From: Opisthorchis felineus
Lineage: Eukaryota; Platyhelminthes; Trematoda; Opisthorchiida; Opisthorchiidae
NCBI GenBank assembly: GCA_004794785.1
Contig: SJOL01008829.1
Span: forward strand, 1,144,149-1,208,148
Direction of reading: 5' to 3'
DNA length: 64,000 nt
Shown: positions 58,277 to 64,000 of the stretch, one piece after another
How the letters are laid out: each line of letters begins with the position of its first letter
Position numbering within the stretch: position 1 is the first letter of the stretch
Program-made: the position numbers and the translations under genes
Notes under the pieces: model-generated
The model's database searches: none
What the model saw: only the letters and a program-made list of their open reading frames with translations
What the model was told of the DNA's origin: nothing

Positions 58277-59879
58277 GCGTTCGGCTGTAACACCCTTTCG
58301 GTGCCTAGCTGGCATGCTACCCGAAATAAGCACAAGAGCCGAGTTACTACCGGGTGGCCTAGAGAGAGAGAGGAGCACTCGAGATGCCTTAACCACTGCG
58401 CCTAAACCCGGTACTCCTGAGGAACAATTGGTGGTCAGCACAGAGTTGTAAAAGACGTTCGTCTTATGAGTTGAGGCGCCCTACTTGTGCTGTAAAAATT
58501 GCTATTATGATTAGATTTGAACGCTTGCGATGGATAAGAGGGTGGTTATTGCTCGACAGAAAGTACTTTTCACAGAATCAGAGCTAGAGGGGTTAGTGCA
58601 TCGACAGGCGCAATGGACAAACGGCTAGTATTTCGACCAGAGCGAGTTCTCACGGACAGACGAAGGGCACAGGGGCAACTGATTACAGGTAACCAATCAC
58701 GCAAGGAAGCCTCAGATCGGAAGCTGAGAGTTTTGTCAACACCGGCTCAACCAGGTGCGGCAGCTGAAGAATCACCTGGAGTCTGCGATCGATAGCGTCT
58801 AGGAAGCGAAGGTGCCATAAACTTAATTAATGTACTTAGATATTGAATTTGGAGTTAAGAAATGCAGCAAACGTCGATAAGGTATCAAGGGTATGCGCAA
58901 GAACAGCTTGCTGGTCAGCCGCAATAAAACGGGAGGAACGGGGTCTGAAGCGGCATATGTGGTCGATGGTATTCAACGGACGTGCCTAGAGCTGGGCTCC
59001 ATAAAGGAGTGATGATCAATTGGTGCGGGAGGGGAGCTAGGAGAGAACAGTGGATAATAGTGGGAGGCGTTAACAGTTGCATGTTTTGGTCTACCCATCC
59101 TGTTGTGTGCAGTGGATAAGGCGACCAACGCAAGGTCGATTTGGACAAATCTGTCTGATCGCAAGACAGAGGTTGATGGCGTAAGACTAACTTTTAAGGA
59201 AGAGGTTGCCACCCTTGTTCAAACACAGAAGCTAGAGGGCCAGGAGACTGTTTGTCACACCTCCATTAACTGGCTAATCAGGTGGGAGAGACTCTGTGGA
59301 TACAACATGGACATCCTCCAGTAAAGTTCAATAGTTTGCTTAGGTACGCAAACTGTCGCACCTCAATATGGTTCAGTCTCTTCGCGACAGATGTGTAAGC
59401 GATCGTTCGCACCGTTGCAAACAATTTTCGAACTGGTCGGATGTATGGAAGGTTTATGCTTATGTGCAATGCCTGTTACTACCGAACATCAGCCTGCGGT
59501 TTGCAGAAATAGTGTGGAGCTTCAGAGATAGATGAGGCCTAGGAAGAAAATTTGAGAAAGCGAAACGGGGTCGTATGCTCGTTAAAAGTGAACTGAGCCT
59601 AAACTAAACACAAATTATTGCCGGAATCAAACGGTGCAAACGAACCTCGATCCCTGAGAGCCCAGTAGGCGCAACATTCTTTTTTCGAAGTCCAGAGAAG
59701 TCCCAAACACGAACGGTTTGATCTAGCGAGGCTGAAACAATCAGGTCATCCTTTGGATGGAACTGCGCGCACATTACATAGTGACTGTGCCCAGTCACAA
59801 TCGAAACCACTGAGCGTGACTGCCAGTTCCAAATGCGAATAGTTTGATCATCAGAAGCGCTCAGGATCCACGGATATTC
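24471..59879 (-). CDS. COPA: Coatomer subunit alpha (COPA), 16 exons, 5' partial
   Basis: Alpha-COP is the scaffold of the COPI coat that returns cargo from Golgi to ER. Exons in transcript order: 59879-59646, 56032-55819, 54903-54534, 51889-51625, 51045-50878, 48960-48761, 48021-47859, 47721-47385, 45695-45600, 43987-43562, 42835-42552, 42464-42343, 39151-38869, 29073-28778, 25774-25693, 24533-24471. All borders are GT-AG and all phases agree, giving 1200 residues plus TAA. The first part is WD40 repeats ([30 protein letters not shown]), then the WD-associated second propeller, an alpha-solenoid (about 484-690), an acidic low-complexity stretch (about 690-880) and the COPI_C domain. About 100 N-terminal residues are missing. 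The largest intron is 9.8 kb and full of retroelements. Confidence 0.96.
24974..25164 (+). repeat. tRNA-derived SINE copy 3, with target-site duplication
   Basis: A well-kept + strand copy: GAGATGGCTCACTGGCTAGA, CGGAAGGTCCGTGGTTCGAA, a body with CTAGGCTTGGGCAACCTGGC and a tail with TAGGCACCGAAAGAGTGTTA. The 10-bp direct repeat TCTATGCACA flanks it (24964-24973 and 25165-25174). It lies in a COPA intron, antisense to the gene. Confidence 0.88.
25693..25774 (-). CDS. COPA: COPA exon 15 (82-nt exon)
   Basis: Found by homology between two mobile-element-rich introns. The acceptor is TTGTCCTTTACAG and the donor AAA/GTGAGT. The split Arg codon gives [20 protein letters not shown] then GQLCRITK, colinear with the vertebrate zinc-knuckle-like C-terminal segment. 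The first Cys of the usual CPxSGAC pattern is Asp here. Confidence 0.92.
26010..27790 (+). mobile_element. RTE/CR1-like LINE remnant with RT core deleted
   Basis: Reading from the C-terminal half of the endonuclease ([15 protein letters not shown]), through the linker ([35 protein letters not shown]) into RT motif 1 ([20 protein letters not shown]) and then [11 protein letters not shown] at about 27270. It then jumps directly to [14 protein letters not shown] (about 27305) and the C-terminal tail [12 protein letters not shown] (27553). The segment with YADD is gone. Frameshifts are present. It sits in COPA intron 28777-25775, antisense to COPA. Confidence 0.85.
27791..28777. other. COPA intron stretch without gene
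   Basis: Between the LINE tail and COPA exon 14. Short open frames only (for example 27877-28125 and 28514-28795, plus strand) and no motif I recognise. Confidence 0.4.
28778..29073 (-). CDS. COPA: COPA exon 14: COPI_C
   Basis: It follows CTTCTTTGTTAG. It encodes [60 protein letters not shown] and [18 protein letters not shown], matching the last helices of alpha-COP. The donor is GTGAG/GTATGT (phase 2). Confidence 0.95.
30005..30230. repeat. Dispersed repeat, also present at 63160-63385
   Basis: The segment with TGGTTCTATCTGCTACAGTT followed by a CTGCCGGTGTC-ATTAACCATTGG stretch aligns in the same orientation with 63160-63385. The family is not identified. It may be untranslated sequence of a retroelement. 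Confidence 0.55.
30400..33100 (-). mobile_element. RTE/CR1-like LINE, near full length, frameshifted
   Basis: Minus strand in order: endonuclease start (LIHVAAFNV, about 33090), the endonuclease catalytic segment [12 protein letters not shown] (about 32620), IDSDHAIV-like segment (about 32340), linker [12 protein letters not shown] motif 1 [20 protein letters not shown] (about 31660), [10 protein letters not shown], then [20 protein letters not shown] and [16 protein letters not shown] (31100-30930), [26 protein letters not shown] and the tail to about 30400. The order equals an intact element, but several frameshifts and stops break it. It is in sense with COPA. Confidence 0.88.
33260..33510 (-). 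repeat. Tandem 70-bp units 5' of the LINE
   Basis: Three diverged units at 33301-33370, 33371-33440 and 33441-33510, with part of a fourth at the left. Each carries a TGACTCA core: 33323-33329 and 33336-33342 in unit 1, 33395-33401 in unit 2, 33464-33470 in unit 3. The array lies just upstream of the LINE's 5' end on its own strand, so a promoter role is possible but inferred. Confidence 0.7.
34514..34556 (+). ncRNA. Hammerhead ribozyme-like motif, copy 1
   Basis: Stem I strand ACCAAC (34514-34519), CTGAGGA (34520-34526; the variable position 7 is G), stem II GCCC/GGAC (34527-34530 and 34537-34540, one C-A mismatch) around CAAGAA, then GAAA, stem III C-TG-G and GTC (34548-34550), then GTGGGT (34551-34556), which pairs with stem I except for one position. 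The catalytic core nucleotides are complete. The very short stem III is like the minimal type I hammerheads reported in Penelope-like and related retroelements. Confidence 0.65.
35298..35321. repeat. (TA)n microsatellite
   Basis: Uninterrupted TA repeat of about 24 bp at the point where the minus-strand LINE fragment 35322-35960 is cut off at its 3' side. Confidence 0.95.
35322..35960 (-). mobile_element. LINE fragment, near-identical to 26010-26680 in inverse orientation
   Basis: It carries the same endonuclease C-terminal and linker segment ([48 protein letters not shown]). Over about 165 shared residues I count three differences from the + copy. It ends abruptly at the (TA)n tract. It lies in COPA intron 38868-29074, in sense with the gene. 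Confidence 0.88.
38440..38560 (+). mobile_element. Possible LINE endonuclease scrap
   Basis: The + strand frame 38245-38637 (130 codons) contains [20 protein letters not shown], which resembles the IDHxAISxRW segment of RTE/CR1 endonucleases. Outside that segment I see no resemblance, so the call is weak. Confidence 0.35.
38869..39151 (-). CDS. COPA: COPA exon 13: COPI_C core
   Basis: It follows TGTGTTTCAG. It encodes [60 protein letters not shown] and [20 protein letters not shown], ending ADQ/GTATGT. The segment is strongly conserved. The intron after it is 9.8 kb. Confidence 0.95.
39658..40520 (-). repeat. Right arm of long inverted repeat
   Basis: Reverse complement of 18440-19304, lying in COPA intron 42342-39152. 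It follows directly the truncated 3' LTR of the Ty3/gypsy element. Both arms are in sense with the gene that hosts them. Confidence 0.9.
40440..41890 (-). mobile_element. Ty3/gypsy-type LTR element, internally deleted
   Basis: Minus strand: 5' LTR (41885-41523), a gag start ([15 protein letters not shown], about 41320), then directly a pol C-terminal region with [40 protein letters not shown] and [20 protein letters not shown] (H2C2 integrase zinc finger) and the integrase core pieces HFLVVVD-like, [15 protein letters not shown] (40580-40530). Protease, RT and most of RNase H are missing, and the 3' LTR is cut to about 85 bp. Stops interrupt the frames. It is in sense with COPA. Confidence 0.75.
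41523..41885 (-). repeat. 5' LTR of the Ty3/gypsy-type element
   Basis: Aligned with the solo LTR at 18193-18515. It ends at ACTAGCTTGGAAG, after which the two copies differ. The element boundaries are approximate. Confidence 0.6.
42343..42464 (-). CDS. COPA: COPA exon 12
   Basis: It follows CAACTTTGCAG. It encodes [20 protein letters not shown] and ends IYPQRNW, colinear with the vertebrate segment. It ends TG/GTAGGT, and the next exon supplies G to complete Trp. Confidence 0.93.
42552..42835 (-). CDS. COPA: COPA exon 11: acidic linker into COPI_C
   Basis: It follows TTTGTCATCCAG. It encodes [37 protein letters not shown], then [20 protein letters not shown] and EAMRLLNSQ, the start of the C-terminal COPI_C domain that binds epsilon-COP (family knowledge). 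The donor is CAA/GTAAGC. It is separated from exon 12 by only 87 bp. Confidence 0.94.
43562..43987 (-). CDS. COPA: COPA exon 10: acidic linker
   Basis: It follows TATCGTTTTTAG and starts with [20 protein letters not shown]. Then comes a Ser/Pro/Ala-rich low-complexity stretch, the conserved LNWPLL, and an acidic tail with [20 protein letters not shown]. The linker is longer than in vertebrates and is the least conserved part of the protein. The donor is GATG/GTGAGT. Confidence 0.93.
43988..45599. other. COPA intron 45599-43988
   Basis: An open + strand frame of 162 codons (44073-44561) is present without recognised motif, and no element was identified. Confidence 0.4.
45600..45695 (-). CDS. 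COPA: COPA exon 9 (96-nt exon)
   Basis: A short exon placed by splice phase and homology. It follows TGGTTGTTTAG; the split Ala codon gives [20 protein letters not shown] then [12 protein letters not shown], colinear with the vertebrate segment between MMKI and SLAYL. The donor is CAAA/GTGAG (phase 1). It begins the link between the solenoid and the acidic region. Confidence 0.92.
45696..47384. other. COPA intron 47384-45696
   Basis: It has + strand frames at 46030-46305 and 46811-47173 with no family resemblance I can name. No repeats were recognised within the window. Confidence 0.4.
47385..47721 (-). CDS. COPA: COPA exon 8: alpha-solenoid
   Basis: It follows CACCCTCTTAG. It encodes [71 protein letters not shown] and [14 protein letters not shown], the most conserved helical core of alpha-COP. 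The donor is ATTG/GTGAGT (phase 1). The intron before it is only 137 bp. Confidence 0.96.
47859..48021 (-). CDS. COPA: COPA exon 7
   Basis: It follows TGTTTTAG with one base that completes Gly, and gives [17 protein letters not shown], then [18 protein letters not shown] and [10 protein letters not shown]. It ends GAG/GTATGC in phase 0. It marks the change from the second propeller to the alpha-solenoid. Confidence 0.94.
48761..48960 (-). CDS. COPA: COPA exon 6: WD-associated domain
   Basis: It follows TTCTTCACAG and ends at AACGG/GTACGG. It encodes [19 protein letters not shown] and [19 protein letters not shown] through [10 protein letters not shown]. The donor is not a strong consensus but the next exon supplies the missing base of the Gly codon. 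Confidence 0.93.
49185..50230 (-). mobile_element. Penelope-like element remnant with inverted arms
   Basis: Minus-strand frame 49992-49543 contains [18 protein letters not shown], then [17 protein letters not shown] and [15 protein letters not shown], the linker between RT and the GIY-YIG endonuclease of Penelope-like elements (LF-x-RA, NGYP-x2-FI, PYI-x-SE patterns, family knowledge). Sequence 49185-49500 on the + strand matches the reverse complement of 49800-50220 (for example AACTGTTGATAATCAT-type and TTTTTAGTAGTTTGCTGTC segments), so the coding piece lies between inverted arms. No RT core and no GIY-YIG domain were found. Confidence 0.7.
50231..50877. other. COPA intron stretch after the Penelope remnant
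   Basis: GC-rich segment 50440-50620 followed by CTATAAATAC (50635). It resembles LTR-like or promoter-like sequence but I find no second copy in the window, so no call is made. Confidence 0.3.
50878..51045 (-). CDS. COPA: COPA exon 5: WD-associated domain
   Basis: It has 56 codons, phase 0 at both ends, after CTACTTCAG and before AAA/GTATGT. It encodes [14 protein letters not shown] and the conserved [19 protein letters not shown] and [12 protein letters not shown] segments of the second propeller. Confidence 0.94.
51625..51889 (-). CDS. COPA: COPA exon 4: WD-associated domain
   Basis: It follows CCTCTGTCCAG and ends at ACG/GTGAGT. It encodes [20 protein letters not shown] ... [11 protein letters not shown] ... 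[15 protein letters not shown] Ser/Thr/Asn-rich insert before VYDLY makes this loop longer than in vertebrates. Confidence 0.93.
52648..52830 (+). repeat. tRNA-derived SINE copy 4
   Basis: A + strand copy with GATGTCTCAGTGGTAAGAGC, CGGAAGGTCCGTGGTTGGAA (box B with one change), GTCTGGGCTTGGGCAACATG and a CTAAGCACCGAAAGAGTGCT tail. Near-identical flanks TGATGTCAG and TGATGTGAG may be the decayed target-site duplication. Confidence 0.82.
53369..53410. repeat. 42-bp hairpin repeat, copy 1
   Basis: Identical over 42 bp to 56760-56801. It can fold: AGCATCAGTGT pairs with ACACTGATGTTGCT around CA, with a one-base bulge. AATAAA lies shortly upstream (53351). Confidence 0.92.
54534..54903 (-). CDS. 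COPA: COPA exon 3: end of first propeller
   Basis: The acceptor is GGGTTACAG and the donor CGAGA/GTAAGT. The split Glu codon joins exon 2 to give [19 protein letters not shown]. It carries [15 protein letters not shown] and [18 protein letters not shown], then [12 protein letters not shown], the link to the WD-associated domain. Confidence 0.95.
55819..56032 (-). CDS. COPA: COPA exon 2: WD40 repeat with Gly-rich insert
   Basis: It follows TTTTTCCAAG and ends at ACAG/GTGAG (phase 1). It starts [18 protein letters not shown], a Gly/Ser-rich stretch in the variable loop of the first propeller, and continues [20 protein letters not shown] and [10 protein letters not shown]. The loop differs from the vertebrate sequence, while the WD core is well kept. 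Confidence 0.93.
56760..56801. repeat. 42-bp hairpin repeat, copy 2
   Basis: Same 42 bp as 53369-53410, here followed by a short (GAT)n tract. The combination resembles the 3' end of CR1-type LINEs, which often end in a short tandem repeat; this is inference. Confidence 0.92.
57000..57850 (-). mobile_element. CR1/RTE-like LINE 3' fragment with YVDD
   Basis: Minus strand: [11 protein letters not shown] (about 57700), then [13 protein letters not shown] (about 57575-57537), [11 protein letters not shown] (about 57490), [20 protein letters not shown] (about 57290), [20 protein letters not shown] (about 57210) and SIRWLGRLL (about 57085). The order fits the RT palm to C-terminal part of a non-LTR element. 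Frames are broken by stops. The catalytic box reads YVDD rather than YADD. Confidence 0.75.
58224..58275. repeat. (AAT)n microsatellite
   Basis: About 15 AAT units. It lies directly against the body end of SINE copy 5, so it probably grew from the SINE's tail. Confidence 0.95.
58276..58402 (-). repeat. tRNA-derived SINE copy 5, 5' truncated
   Basis: Minus-strand SINE body (GGCTGTAACACCCTTTCGGT in + reading) with the tRNA head reduced after CGAGATGCCTTAACCACTGC. The box B region is deleted. Confidence 0.8.
59646..59879 (-). CDS. COPA: COPA exon 1 of those visible: WD40 repeats
   Basis: It has 78 codons in phase 0, after TATCCTCGCAG. It encodes [13 protein letters not shown] ... [14 protein letters not shown] ... 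[20 protein letters not shown], diagnostic of alpha-COP. The donor GAG/GTTCGT is weaker than the others in the gene but is the only one that keeps phase with the next exon. The corresponding human exon lies near residue 100. Confidence 0.92.
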
Positions 59880-61379
59880 CTGCGAGGATAGATATGATCA
59901 TTGGATATGGCGTGTTATGGTCAGAAAGCGTAAATAACGGACATTTTATCACCAAAAACTGAGTCAGTTCTATATTGAGAGTGAAGTATGAGAACAAATA
60001 AAGGGCAGTGATGCATCGGACACGCCTTTTTGGATGGGAACAACCACCGTATGATCATAGGATAGATAATAAGATAATCGTTCAGCTATAACACCCTTTC
60101 GGTATCTAGCTGCCATGCCACCCGAAGGAAGCACCTGGCTGGGATACTGCTGGGATATAGAAGTCGATATAGAGAGGTCGGGTTCGAACCACGGACCTTC
60201 CAGTCAGTAAAACTGCGCTCTAGCAACTGATCATAGGAAGAAATCCCTACATTGGTTCAAGGTTCCCCGTATCTCCATTGGCCCCACATACCCCGTATCG
60301 GTTCACACCATAGACACTGCCACCCAAACTTCCATTGGACCGAAGTTGAGCTAAAGATTATTGGAAGAAAAACACAAAACTGAAAAACGTTCACTACAAA
60401 CTTATTTCTACCAAAGACTGATTACACTCAACATATTGTTCATAACAGTATCTGTTTACGGGAATTGATCAGCAGAACGGGTGCAAAGTTTCGTTGCACA
60501 AAATACTGGTGGAATGTCATTTTCAAACCGCTATAGATGGACTGAACATTTTCTTAGACAACAGTTTATGAAACATACGATGGTGAAATTTTCCGTCACC
60601 AGTGCTCACCTGTTTGTCTACTGGGTGCTGCTTTTGATGTGAATGGCAGCACTACACATGCAGCACTAGAGAGCCGCTCCATTACTTCCAGTGTTCCCCT
60701 AACCTGGCCTAATTGGCCTACGGGTATATCAATTTATCAACATTCCTCCCCATCAGACGAAGGGATGGGCTCCGTATCTGAACTAGACCAGTCATATTTT
60801 GCGGCCCAACCATTATCAACAAGTTCCATCAGTAAACTAGAGGAGATAATGACGGTGAAAGCAAGGTAACTGAGAACAGCTTACGTATACACAAGCCTTG
60901 CAGGCAATGGGAACCACAGTGATTGGTGGGATTTCGATAACTACAACTGTGCCGTAAGTTCCTTTATCTGATGCCCCGGCTTTAGTGCCTTCAATCCACA
61001 TTGCCGCTGTGATATGTTTGGACGAGTGGTGCTGTGTGTACGTCCTAAACTAGGTTATTTGATGAACCAAGTCCGACCAAGTGATGAAACAGAGCATCGA
61101 CACTGATCATATGTTTCGTTTGGACAGTTCCCCTACTATTCAACTATTCTCGTGAATCCATACCAAAAGGGGGGAGCACTGGACTCGTTTCACTTTTACT
61201 AGAACTCATCAGCAGTACATATCCTACGCCACGCTGGGCTTTGAACTGAAGACATCAGACATTCGAGGCGAACAACCTACCACTACTCCACCAGCGCACG
61301 CTTGTGTGGAGTCGCGAGAATAATTGCGTCAGGACGGTAGGAGAACTTGGATGTGAATTCTACAAATCCTAGATTTTTA
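59880..61379. other. Sequence upstream of the first visible COPA exon
   Basis: COPA intron or upstream region. I looked for the first WD repeats of alpha-COP here and up to 64000 and did not find them. Only SINE copy 6 is recognisable in this stretch. Confidence 0.5.
60063..60227 (-). repeat. tRNA-derived SINE copy 6, with target-site duplication
   Basis: Minus-strand copy: GTCGGGTTCGAACCACGGAC (box B in + reading), GCTATAACACCCTTTCGGTA tail. An exact 11-bp repeat, TGATCATAGGA, flanks it at 60052-60062 and 60228-60238. Confidence 0.85.
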
Positions 61380-62600
61380 TCCCTATAAGGGCTCTATATG
61401 CCTCAGCCCGTACGTGTCACCAAATCCAGTGGTGTCATGAAAGGATGTCCTCTACCGTCCCTTTTCCTTAATTTCGTTTTCGATAAGCTACTTGAGTCTC
61501 CTTTATCTGCCTCTAATACCTAGGGGATCGAAATACTCCCGGAGTGTTCGACCACGGACATTAAGTACGCCGACGATATTGCTCTTCTTTGATCAAACCT
61601 TTTAGAAATGGTGCACAGTTCGGCAAGTGCTTCGCACCTGTAAACTGTGAACTGCTGCTGCAATACTGGTTGGGATCAAACCCAAACCGATCGGTGTGGT
61701 AGATGAGTTCGTTTCCCTTGACAGCTGCATAAGTCCCGGCAGACTAGCGAAAGACGAAATCACTTTCTGGACTGGGAAAGCCAGTGAAGCGCTTGCTAAC
61801 CTCCGACATTTGTGGTGCCGACGTGATATAAGCTTGACCGTCAAGGGTAGAGTGTACGATGCCGCGGTACGATCTGTCTTACATAGTATATTAAAGACGT
61901 GACCGCTGCGCGCAGACTTCGAAGACCCTGTGTTTGACCATCGGTGCTTCCGAAGGATTACACGGGTCTGGTGGGAAAATCGTAAAGCAATGCTGGGGTA
62001 CACCAGGTGACTGTCGAGAAACTGCATTCTCCCTTGATGGATCAGCTGGCTAAACCACAGGTTAAGCTGGTTAGTATCAGGAAGTTCAGATTCCTGGAAG
62101 TAACCACTGAATGCCCGAAATCTACTGAGACCCTCAACTCCGCTAGATGCTGACCAGACAGTCAACGCCCCATCAATATGCAGCGCGTGACAGTCTTGTA
62201 TCAAAGCCAGACAGCGCGAGACAGCGTTGGACCAAGGTCAGACAGTGTCCCTCCAATAAAATAGCTTGAGGCCGCTCTCGCACTCGCTTGGTCGGAATAA
62301 AGCTGCTGTGTTCCTTATCGGCACTAGGCACTGGAGCGGGGACAGCAGTCAGATACAACAGATTGGCGACTCGGCAAGATATAACAGTTAGCCTATATAC
62401 TTTGTATGTCAGAAGACCGTTGGCGTTGCAGAGGTTTCTTCGCACAGCCCTACATCGGATGGTGACGAACGAGAGGAGCTCAGTTCTCGACTCGCCAACG
62501 AAGCACGAAAGCCTTTAATAATTAACTTACTCGTGTTGGTAAATGCCATCTTCCTGGTTGGGGACCGTAGGACGAGATAAACCAGTGGGCAGTGACCCCT
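61380..62600 (+). mobile_element. RTE/CR1-like LINE 3' half, decayed
   Basis: A + strand RT with SSGVMKGCPLPSLFLNFVFD (about 61420-61480), then [10 protein letters not shown] (61561-61590), VVDEFVSLDSCISPGRLAKD, LANLRHLWCRRDISLTVKGR (61790-61850) and later a LPGWGP tail near 62550. Stops and frameshifts occur throughout. The N-terminal half is missing, as in most 5' truncated LINE copies. Confidence 0.8.
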
Positions 62601-63159
62601 ACAGATATGCCAGTTTACGTGGATTATGACGCTCTTGCAAAGTTATCGTCTGCACTACGTAGCTCTTACTCCTTGCCATGCCGAACAAACAGAACCATTC
62701 AGCATCAATGGACAGACTGGGCCATTGCCTCCAACGCATGGCTTTCATTTCACTATTCTCCTTATTCTCGTTGAATGAAGTAGCAGTTGGAACCACCGTG
62801 ATTCTGTGCATAGTTTGTGAGCTGAAAAACTGAACCGAAAAAAATCTACAAATCTCTCAACCAACTGCACCTGTTTGTAACATCAACCGTTTGACATGAC
62901 TAGTAAATCAAGGTATACGACACACAGTCGTTTCATTGTGGTGTTTTCACTTGAGTAAATCAGCATTTGGAGGAAATGGAGTGTTACCTCTCCGACTCTG
63001 GTGAGGGGGATCGTGACGGAAAATTCTACGCCACTAAATTTGTCTCCCCAAAATCGGAGTTTCTTCGTGAGGGAACACTGCACATAATTTACTGAACCTA
63101 CTAGGTAATCACTGTCATCATCACAATCTACATCCGCAAACCGTGCATACGATGTACAG

Positions 63160-63385
63160 TGGTTCTAGCTGCTACAGTTTCGTTCGCCCACAGGATTGCT
63201 ACACATCGAAAGCGGTGGTTGATCCCGCTGACTAATAAACCTAGAGGCGGAACCGGACTTCGTCCTTGGAAGGGAGATCAGGAGAGGAAATTATGCACTG
63301 AAGGATGAATGAGCGCCAGGGTGCGTGTGACTGGGCTGTCTCTGCCAGTCTCTCGTAATCAATATGGGCCATCTCCCGGTTCCAA
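63160..63385. repeat. Dispersed repeat, second copy
   Basis: Aligned with 30005-30230, starting GTGGTTCTAGCTGCTACAGT. Its family was not identified. Confidence 0.55.
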
Positions 63386-63423
63386 ACCAGGAGGGCAGTA
63401 ATAGATAAGAAACAAATAATAAT

Positions 63424-63597
63424 TGTTCAGCTATAACACCCTTCGGTGCCTAGCTGCCATGACACCCAAAGGAAGAACGAGGGCTGAGCTACTGTCAGGT
63501 TGCCTAAGCCTACATAAGAGCAATCGAGATGCCGGGGTTGGGTTCGAACATTCCAGCCAGTAGGTTTGCGCCTTAACCAATGAGGTATCTCGAGCTA
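63424..63597 (-). repeat. tRNA-derived SINE copy 7
   Basis: Minus-strand copy: GCTATAACACCCTTCGGTGC at the tail side and GGGTTCGAACATTCCAGCCA (box B) at the head, ending ATGAGGTATCTCGAGC. The flanks share only AGATAA, so the target-site duplication is uncertain. Confidence 0.82.
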
Positions 63598-64000
63598 GGA
63601 AGATAATGATCAGCACAGCTGAATGTGCTAGTAATGGCTTTCATATTTCGTTGTCAAGCCACTATTAGTCTTCCCTTGCTCGTTTCTACTCTCTACGTGG
63701 CTGTGAGAAGGGAGCCCTTTGAGGAAGCCGATCAGTTAACATAGGGGGTACGCGACCAAGACGGCGCAACCTATGGAATGTCATCAACTCATCTATAATG
63801 TACGAGTTTTTCCCGAAAATCATTCGACATGCTTTAGAATTACTGACGATCAAACACAGAAACTTTGTTTAACGTCCTCAGTCGCAGCGGCCATGTTTCT
63901 GAACCACGCAACAACATGGATCGCAATGTAGCATTGTATACTCGACTCTTGGTGACAAGCTGATATCACGTGTACGCCATATGTATTGCAGATTGACGAA

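Noticed and set aside
59521..59600. GATGAG followed by GCGAAACGGGGTCG, possible hammerhead
   Set aside because: The stretch between the two boxes cannot form stem II, the first box reads TAGATGAG, and the flanks do not pair for stem I.
63160..63200. GAAACTGTAGCAG on the minus strand, possible hammerhead 3' half (also at 30035)
   Set aside because: No CTGANGA box lies at a workable distance at either locus, so the resemblance is limited to the GAAAC part.

Overview
This window is eukaryotic: two split genes run towards each other, their exons are joined by GT-AG introns, and the introns are full of retrotransposon debris. The mix of repeats (RTE/CR1-like non-LTR elements, Penelope-like elements, a Ty3/gypsy element, a tRNA-derived SINE and hammerhead-like motifs) resembles a parasitic flatworm, most likely a trematode. 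An opisthorchiid-type liver fluke is my inference from the element types; it is not proven here.

Left part (about 1-20.6 kb, + strand): the 3' half of cytoplasmic alanyl-tRNA synthetase (AARS). Eight exons (2832-3018, 3712-3884, 5286-5537, 6161-6414, 14122-14230, 16204-16485, 16832-17053, 20459-20638) join in phase into 552 residues. They cover the end of the catalytic half, the editing domain and the C-terminal DHHA1-type domain, up to the TAA stop. The aminoacylation core lies upstream of the window.

Middle (20.6-24.5 kb): a convergent intergenic gap with no gene I can support.

Right part (24.5-59.9 kb, - strand): coatomer subunit alpha (COPA), the COPI vesicle coat scaffold. Sixteen exons join in phase into 1200 residues, from within the first WD40 propeller to the stop codon. 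Several exons are short (63, 82 and 96 nt) and were found by homology and splice phase. About 100 N-terminal residues are missing and I could not find them in 59.9-64 kb.

Mobile DNA: the introns hold at least four RTE/CR1-like LINE remnants besides a near-identical inverted pair member, two Penelope-like remnants, one gutted Ty3/gypsy element plus a solo LTR, and seven SINE copies, three of them with exact target-site duplications. The most interesting signals are three related copies of a hammerhead-ribozyme-like motif, an inverted repeat of about 0.85 kb with one arm in an intron of each gene, a tandem array of 70-bp units carrying TGACTCA motifs just 5' of a LINE, and a 42-bp hairpin sequence present twice without change.

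Both genes are housekeeping genes (translation and Golgi-ER transport). I see no operon-like or functional link between them beyond their convergent placement.
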